Both the position numbers and the translations under genes were made by a program. The notes under the pieces are model-generated. The model was not told the origin of the DNA, did not search any database, and was given only the letters and a program-made list of their open reading frames with translations. A stretch of 64,000 bases of DNA from positions 1 to 64,000 of the forward strand of contig JADFUC010000554.1 of assembly GCA_019722365.1 (NCBI GenBank). Reading direction: 5' to 3'. Shown here one piece after another: positions 56,233 to 64,000 of this stretch (the stretch's first letter is position 1; the number at the start of each line of letters is the position of its first letter). Source of the stretch: Lithospermum erythrorhizon. Taxonomy: Eukaryota > Streptophyta > Magnoliopsida > Boraginales > Boraginaceae.

Positions 56233-59200
56233 TTCTACTCCACCTTTCTGCAAAATTCCCTCGTCCTCGAATTTACTTAAGACCCGATTTTCTCTCTTTA
56301 TCGCCCCAACTCGCCTTCAATATATGGTCTTATTACCGAATATCATGACATCTTGTCACCCAATCACATTCTCCCAACATAGTCATTGACTTCAGAGATC
56401 GCTGCACTACCTGCAAATACATTCGCACGCACTCGGCCATTACTTACTGCAACTGGATATTACACAATCTAATCATATCATAATCATCGCACGCCATACA
56501 CTAACTACGACATAAGTACGCCCCTCTCATATCCCATAATACACCAACACCTATCAACTCATATTTTATCATGTTATCAATATCATAAATCAACCACCAA
56601 TAATACCCACTCAAAAATCAATATCCATATCACCGAGTATCACCAGATCCGCTCATAATTCGTGTCATCATATCACCCTCAAGTATTGACTACCGATTCA
56701 TTTAATGTGCAAGTAAATTCTCTATCAAAAACCCCACTCATCAAATTGTTTATTACAGATTGTCTTGGTATCCTCAGATACGCAAATACACTCCAAGGTT
56801 TCTCAAAGATACAACTAACACTATAATACATCATCAATGATAACCCCACCATTTCGTAATGCTCCCACATATATACCTCTTAAACACCACTTCATAGTAT
56901 AGTTATATCCACCTTTTAACAAAACCTTCACATATAATACCTACCTGTGTATGTATATATATAGCATCACACGCTTACTCATCAATACATTACCACAATA
57001 CACTTCATATAATGCAAGCCATTTACCATTCGCATACCATCATGATTTCCCATTGTCGTATAGGTCAATATCTCTGTTTTTTTCCCTTGCACCTATCATT
57101 TTATTTATATCAACATCATGTCATACCATAATATCTTAATCATAAAAGCTATCATTATCTCACTCTCACCATAGCATATATATTCTAGCTCATCAAGGCA
57201 ATATCATATATTTCTAGTCTTACTATGATTTTTCAACATCCGATTTCCTACATGATAATTCCAACAACATGCATATATACTTCATCCATACTACAACAGC
57301 ACCGATCATTCACACCACCTCGGCTTGATAACCCCTTTATCGAATAACTTATTACTAGCTCCAATAGCTATCAATATCCCCTTTTCGAGATAATCTCACC
57401 CCAAGTTGTCTTATTTTCTAGTCTAATGGAAAAATACCCTACCATATTCCACTTCACATCACACTTCATTCCTCAATCCTTCCTACTAGCAAGTATCATT
57501 AACGTGTTCCTACTCCAAAATTGTTAGACATTAACGGCGCCGACTTCCTACCTTCCTTTAGCTCCTCCTTCTCCTATATAGTACTTTTATGAATCCCAAT
57601 TCCCTCGCTCACTCTAGCTTTTATATTATCGTGATCCACCTAATGCCATTCCTCCTTCCACACTTAACATACTTCCTGTAAAACTTATTCTCCGGTAGTC
57701 ATATCAAGTTCCATTCTTCCCTTAGAGTTCCTTCATCACTCATTAAAGCCATTTTCTTCTCCCATCTCATTTCCTCAAAGAATATTAGGAACTCAACATC
57801 TCTTCAATAGCTTCCGATGGTGCCATCCTAACACTGGCTTTCAGTTAGTATTACCGCTGGAAAGCAACTTTCCTCTTACTTAAATTATCATCTCCTCATA
57901 ACTCAGTCCTACACTTCAATACGCCTTTATACCCTCATACAATAGTCACTACTTCTCTCTCCGATAAGGCCTTTATCATCAACACATAACATTCCCAAAT
58001 ATTTGTCCTGAATTCATGAATTCCACCGTTGTATTCTAATTGGCATCTCGACCTCGCTTTTATTATTAACACCCACAAACGACGCTAACATCTGACTCAC
58101 GCCTCATGACCATTACAAAATCCACGTAATCTTCTTATAATCGCTTCTACATAAACCTTGTACCACACTTCACATATAATGATTCAACTCCATGTAGAAA
58201 AACTCTGTAGATCTACTTGTAACAATTCAATTATTATCCTTATTAAGCATTTCTCCAAATCCATTATCCGTAATCATGAGTATAAATTTTTTTTTTTTCA
58301 AGATCCTCTAGGAGCTGTTGTGGGTCAACGACCTCTTCCTCTCATGATACCAATTATTCCCAAGTCACATACACCTCAAAACTACCAAGTCCCACAAAGA
58401 TACACCCACGATTTGTGCCTCATTCTCATAACTATGCTCCCCGAATTCACCGTGCAACACGTATATATTCTACCACACTTGTTAATACTCCATTGTCCCT
58501 TAGGGATTTGTCAACCTTCATCTGCTACACCCGCAGTCCATTAATTACACTTAGAACTAACATTAGCGCATCACCATCATTAGTTTCCATCATGTTATTC
58601 CTTAAACAAAAATTTTCATTTATAACCCGATACATTAACCATCATATTTCTCTTATAAGTGAGATCCCAAGATTCATTGATATTCGTTACTAATTCCCAC
58701 CAATTTTCCTTACCGTTAGTCCAACTTTCTCCGAGCGAGCCGGTGCTTCAAATCTTATAATTTACGAGAATTCCATTTATAACCTCAACTCATCCTTGAC
58801 AAATTTATCCTCAACCTTTGAATCGGAACACAATCAGTTGTCACTTATCTCAGAATCTCGCATTTACTTCCAAACATTTACTCCCCCTTATCACCTTGAA
58901 TGTCATAGTCCCTATTCCCCCACTTAAGAAATCAACAACTGCGACTTTCACTCATTTAACCTTTAATCTTCTCAACCATCTAATTAATGCCTTCTTAACC
59001 ATAATTTATGAGATCCTCATAACTCTACTAACTCATCAACTACAAATTTAAATTTCAAATCAACATCTTCGCTATATATAATTACATAATATACTCAAAT
59101 TACATAATATAATTACATAATATACTTAAATTATAATATAATCGCACTTTAATCAAATCTTTTGATGTTCCAACCAGTTATTATCAAATTTATATCTTAC

Positions 59201-60709
59201 CTCATACTTTCTCCTTCAATTCATACCAAGTATAACTCATACGTATCCTACACCAAAGATAACATATACCCACATATCATACCTTCCCATGGTTCTATTC
59301 CGTGCTTCACATTTCATCATGATGCGATTATACACAACTTCATCATACATTAACAACCACCAAAAATCTCGTTTCAACCTAATCTCAATCATGTTATGAA
59401 ATTTCCAAAATTCCCCTATTTATCATTAGCTTTAAATAATATATCACAATTCCACTAAGATCCTTATTTCATAAAATTATTCAACACTATGTATCCAGTC
59501 TCAAAGTTTTATTAATAGAGTACTACTAAACATCTTTTCTTTCTCCCAGAGTCCCAAAATTTTCATTTTTTTTCCACTTTATTCTCCAAGCAACAATTCA
59601 CAACTTAAGCAACTTGGAACTTCAAAATGACAATCAACTAAAATATTCATCTTTATCCCAATCTGTTCAGTTATATTAAATCCAACTTCATATCCACTAA
59701 TAGAGTACTCAGATACTTAATTCCACCAATCCCAATTTTTTTCCTAATATTTCAGATGTACCAACATATTCCAATACATCTAGATGATCGATAACCTCGC
59801 ATTAATCAGCCAATCGTAAATGTTTCTTTACGGAAATTTTTTTCCCATTTCAGCTTATCCTCAATTCCCTTAGTATCCATCGAAATAGAATTTTCAATAT
59901 CAACCTATTACGACACACTTACATATTCTCTTCTTGCCTCCTCTCATATTTCATATGGCCCCACACGGACAACAAGATTCATTAACTCACTTATCTTCAT
60001 GAGTGGCCCATCCTGATACGTCAACTAAATTAATTCCCCTCTACCTCTAACACTTGGGTCCAACTATCATAATTATCACTCTCAACACTCTTCCACCTCA
60101 CCATTTCCTGCCAGCGCACCGATTTAACTTCACGCATCTATGGATTAACAATCTTATACCACAATCAATTCGACAATTCTTAACACTCTTAGATTTTACA
60201 TAAAAACATCGACTCACCTAACAATTCCAAATCCAACATTATAGATTCCTTTCCAACATCTTTTGGTATCTCCTTTCTCCCCAATAAAATTCCAACAACC
60301 CATCCATATCTTAATGTCTCGTTTCCAAACTTTTCTGCCTTGAGTTCACATCCTCTATAACTACTGTTATCCAGAGTGAAAAATAAAATCTACCCAACTT
60401 CAATGGGAACCGTTATCCAGATAAACATCATCAAGTGTGTATTCATCAAATTTACTAACCGCCTCGAACCCTATGTCAGCTTGTAACAACAAATACCATC
60501 CATCTCAACCTTCCCCTACCGGTGTTCATAATGCTAGCTCGACGAAAATCTTCCGTGTGGCATCCCTACCAACGACAATCTAAAAGAAGAAAATTCACTC
60601 CACAAGAAGATTCGAATATCGACAACAACTCTGACCATCTTTACACTCCAGTACATAAACTGGCCACGTAACACCACAAAAACTGAAACCCAAGCTCTGA
60701 TACCAAAAT
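56233..60709 (-). mobile_element. LARD-like interior of element E, no recognisable coding
   Basis: This is 4477 bp bounded by a polypurine tract (56233-56280, minus) and a perfect primer-binding site (60694-60705, minus). On the minus strand no frame exceeds about 70 codons, and no gag, RT or integrase motif was found on either strand. Just inside the PBS, ATGCCACACGGAAGATTTTC (about 60567, minus) resembles the chromovirus gag start and runs into a stop after about nine codons. The strand is T/A-rich with few G on the plus strand. This fits a large retrotransposon derivative that depends on enzymes from related chromoviruses. Confidence 0.7.
60694..60705 (-). other. Primer-binding site of element E (perfect)
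   Basis: GCTCTGATACCA on the plus strand is the exact complement of TGGTATCAGAGC, the initiator methionine tRNA primer-binding sequence. It is five bases from the LTR end at 60710. It fixes the minus orientation of element E. Confidence 0.93.
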
Positions 60710-62716
60710 TGTAATCTTAATTCGCCTGTGTCGGCCGCCTCGAGGTTGTTGGGTCATCAACAACCTGCATAACCCGTAGTCACCGATTGATGGATAAATA
60801 ACATAAAAGACTTCATTTGACATTAATAATAATAAAAATACACTTTTGTCCATCGTGGTGAACTAACAAATATATACAATAAAACAAATCTAACGACATA
60901 ATACATATTCACCATACTTATACAACTCAAAGATACACAAGAAATCCAAAATACAACATAAAGGTGGAAAGTATGATAACCGTACTCCCTCAATGAAATA
61001 CAATACACAAGTCTAACAATATACAAATTGACAACACAAGGGAAATGACTGATGAGGATTTCCTATGCCACCACCGCTTCATCTACGATCTTCAACCTGC
61101 AGCCTATCAATGCAGCTACTCGACAACTTCAGCAATCAACCTCTTAGAACCTAGATACAAAACGCCCGCCCATAGAGAAAAAAGGAGTCACTATTGCCCG
61201 AGTGAATACAAATAATACCATTGCATTTGGTCCCCATATATACATATTGGTCTACTTATATGGGGCCAATATATGCTTATACATCAAACTGTGTCACACA
61301 ATGAATAATACTGCAACTCACATAAAATCCTCTTTATACGATGTTACATAATACTATACACATGAGCTTATCGTCATAAATAACGTGATATTCATTCAAG
61401 GGAACAAGCCAAAGACACAAAGGCATCAAATGAGGAATCCACCTCCAAATAATACACACATGAGAATCCAATTTCAAATAATACACATACATGAGGAATC
61501 CACTCCAAATAATACACACACGAGGAATCCACTCCAAATAATACACATACGAGAATCCACCTCCACATAATCGATGAGGCTCCACCCTCCATCCTCCCGA
61601 CCGAGGCTACACCCCTCAATGTGCATATCACACCAAACCTCCCGAATCCACGGGGCAACCCACACAATATGCACACCACACCAAACCTCCCGGTCGGGGT
61701 CACCACCGCTCCGCAAGTAACACACAAAGCAATCAAACACATCAGCACACAGCCACACACAGCACACAGCCACACAAAATCTCATAACATGAATCATATT
61801 CACAACTATCCCATGATATAAATCATAATCACTAATATCTCATGATATGAATCCTAGTCTCAATTATTTCATAATATAATTCAGAATCTCAGTTATTTCA
61901 TCATATGAATCATAATCAGAATTTACACATAACATCAATCATAATCACACAATACACATATCGAATAATCCCAAGATAACACATGCAAATATATAACATA
62001 ATATATATGAAAGGTCCCCATCGCGGAGATTTGTACTCACCTCGAGCCCAAAAAGCGCACAATGACTCTAGCGCCCTCGTGCTAGATCTGTGCTCACCCT
62101 ATTCAAGAAATTATACATTATAACACATTTTGTAGAATAACTCTTTTAGTATCTATATTAACCCCGAGTGTTATACCACTGCCTCTTGATTCAAATTTAC
62201 AACCCTTAGCAATCATCTTAAGCTCCAAGATTGGTATACACTTTTAATATTCCAACATAACTACATTCTAATCGCCAACTTCCTAAAATCTCAATATTCG
62301 GTCACGCCCTTTTATTACCCCAACAATAACACTTTAAGCATATTCTAATCAATCCAACAATCAATTGACAACTAATTAACTGCTAAATACAACCTCCAAT
62401 TCAAACGCTTAAATGCTATACCTAATTTTTCCCAAACTTTCAACTCCAATCTCCTTATCCATATCCAAAACCAATAATTCTATACCCAAAACAATTCATA
62501 TTAAAGTTCTCTAACTCATATTACAATTTAAAGTTAATTTAAGAAAAGCTCAGCCAAGAGTCAACCCTCAACTTACACCACTTTCTAACCCCAATAATCA
62601 CTCAAATCACCGCTAATCCCCTATACGATACTCAGATAACATTTCTATGCCATAATAAATTCAAGATCTAAAAGTCAACAAAATCCATAAAAGTCAACTC
62701 TTCAAAAACTCAAGAA
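60710..62716 (-). mobile_element. 5' LTR of element E, interrupted
   Basis: Starts TGTAATCTTA at 60710 and parallels 53717-55706. One identical block of about 107 bp matches 54570-54678 to about 61587-61693. At 62716, after TTCAAAAACTCAAGAA, a new LTR starts TGTAACGACC. The last 520-odd bp of this LTR therefore lie beyond the window. Differences from the 3' LTR are mainly homopolymer-length changes in some blocks and clustered indels in others. Confidence 0.88.
61428..61576. repeat. Minisatellite in element E 5' LTR
   Basis: This is the partner of the array at 54415-54570. Five degraded units GAGGAATCCACCTCCAAATA or GAGAATCCA... start at about 61431, 61462, 61492, 61520 and 61551. Units have more indels than in the 3' LTR. 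Confidence 0.85.
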
Positions 62717-64000
62717 TGTAACGACCAGGGCCCCCGAGGTTGGGACCGTCATCAACTCGAATAATCAGAGTCACCAACGATGGACCACAATAGAAAAATG
62801 ACTTCATTTAACAAGATAAATAAAATAATACAACTCGTCCATCGGGTGAACTAGCTGCTAACACTAAGCAACAACCTAAAAAGCAACAATATAAATACAA
62901 CATCAAACACCGGTTTTTACAAATATATAATTATTATATACAACAAAAACGGCAAAGAAAATAAGCGCGGACTGTTGAGGCTTCAAGTCACCATCGCCAT
63001 CTTCATGGGTGCGTAACTACTCGGCCAAAGCATCTCGGTCATCCCGCAACAACCTAGGCATACAAGACGCCTCGCCCATCGAATAGGGAGTCAGCTATGA
63101 AGCTGAGTGAATACAAATATCACAGAAGTAATCCACCACACATACACACAAGGATAACTCAAGTTCATTACCTATCTAACGACCATTCACCTCAAGTGTT
63201 ATATATATTTTCTATGCTACCTCAACCCTGATAAATCTTTCCTTAATGGCTTTCCAACTAACACCGATAAAAACCTACCTCACGCCAACCACTTACCGCT
63301 AAAGACAACTTAATCACCGGAAATATCTAATATACAACTCTAACACACAACAACTCAAAGACACAACTCAATGTTCCTAACTTAGGGATGTACTCCACCA
63401 TACATACAATCTCACACCAAACCTACACAACTCAACCAACTATCTTTAGGTCACCTTAAAGTGTTACTCCAAATCATAGTCACACACCTATTTGTTATCT
63501 AAATGTTAATAATAGGAATCTCCACATTGTTTCATTATCTTAATACAACTAAGCAACATATGTCTTAAATCAAGATAACCTAAGCACCGAATTATCTCCC
63601 CAAAATATCTCATTTAGTATACAGAATATATTCACCTCAATGGTATCAACGTCGTGATGAGATCACAACTTATATACCAACACACTTGAATCTAATTTTC
63701 CACCATATATAAAATATCATCAATATCATCTATAGATTAGCATAAACCTCGGTTTACAATGTTCTTGTACCTATTGTTCTCATTCAAATATTATCTCAAC
63801 CATCAATCAACTCAACTGTTAACCTCAAAGAATGTGCAACAGTGTATACCAACCTAGGATCCTCATGGAAATCTGATAATATGATCCATAATCAACCCTG
63901 TAATCTTAAATTCGACATCAATTCATCAAGCAACCTCTAATGTAATCAATGCAATATCCATAAACAAAGAATGATTCATAAACATATAAATGAATCATAA
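62717..64000 (-). mobile_element. Chromovirus-type LTR J, truncated by window edge
   Basis: Starts TGTAACGACCAGGGC at 62717, inside the 5' LTR of element E. It shows the group landmarks AGAGTCACCAACGATGGACC near 62767, CCTAGGCATACAAGACGCC near 63052, the palindrome TCAGCTATGAAGCTGA at 63091-63106 and GAATACAAATATCAC near 63110. The element continues beyond 64000. It is a related but different family from element E. Confidence 0.8.

Noticed and set aside
55841..56389. 182-codon frame crossing the end of the element E LTR
   Set aside because: It spans the LTR boundary and the polypurine tract, and the related LTR at 1-371 does not keep the frame.
58158..59353. Four plus-strand frames of 63-128 codons in the interior of element E
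   Set aside because: They lie antisense to the element, have T/C-rich composition with few G and show no domain. The length fits chance in stop-poor sequence.
60694..60705. tRNA gene remnants suggested by methionyl-tRNA-like words at 10569, 12503, 34081 and 60694
   Set aside because: Only the 11-12-base primer-binding complement is present, directly next to LTR ends. No cloverleaf can be drawn.

Overview
The window looks like a repeat-rich, gene-poor piece of a eudicot nuclear genome. The evidence is long-LTR chromoviruses and a Sirevirus-like copia element, LINE relics with plant-type RNase H domains, Stowaway-like MITEs, a FAR1-type relic and one intact plant receptor kinase. I cannot name the species. 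The only convincing intact host gene is a single-exon leucine-rich-repeat receptor kinase at 45685-49074 (+). It closely resembles the PSY-peptide receptor PSY1R.

Layout. 1-371: end of a gypsy LTR (minus). 372-7951: a decayed Ty1/copia element (plus) carrying two solo gypsy LTRs, 1144-3726 (imperfect TSD) and 4648-7070 (perfect 5-bp TSD GATAT); its own LTR starts at 7479 and is cut by the next element. 7952-11752: a chromovirus-type LTR, primer-binding site and broken gag, ending abruptly. 11753-19532: a second chromovirus (Tekay/Del-like) with a 5'-truncated LTR, degenerate gag-protease-RT-RNase H-integrase-chromodomain and a full 3' LTR. 19533-22470: tandem arrays, direct repeats and a MITE. 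22471-37381: a three-deep nest. A plus-strand LTR holds a minus-strand solo LTR (TSD TTAAA), which holds a 10.2-kb minus-strand copia element (25221-35451, TSD AACTC(A)). 37973-about 40330: another solo LTR. 40811-40846: a group II intron domain V signature next to a LINE relic; a second LINE relic lies tail to tail with it. 43136-45684: intergenic DNA with a MITE, a fold-back element and a small tandem duplication. 45685-49074: the receptor kinase. 49510-49615: a weak SINE-like match. 51855-53716: a FAR1/FRS-like pseudogene broken by the insertion of a minus-strand LTR element (53717-62716+). That element has about 2.5-kb LTRs but a 4.5-kb interior without recognisable coding (LARD-like). Its second LTR is split by yet another LTR from 62717 to the window end.

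Biology. Nearly all the DNA outside the kinase gene is the product of successive LTR-element insertions followed by LTR-LTR recombination (solo LTRs) and decay. The gypsy LTRs, though very diverged, share landmarks in the same order. One is a splice-donor-like box 330-490 bp inside the LTR, another a terminal motif. This suggests one related family group with a conserved transcript architecture. The copia element has an extra, host-like ORF region after pol and a palindromic GGTCTCGA-rich block shared with its LTRs.

Limits. Boundaries of decayed elements are read by eye from termini, PBS/PPT and target-site duplications. Clade names rest on motif recognition, not on a search. Some repeat copies differ mainly in homopolymer length, so consensus errors in repeats are possible.
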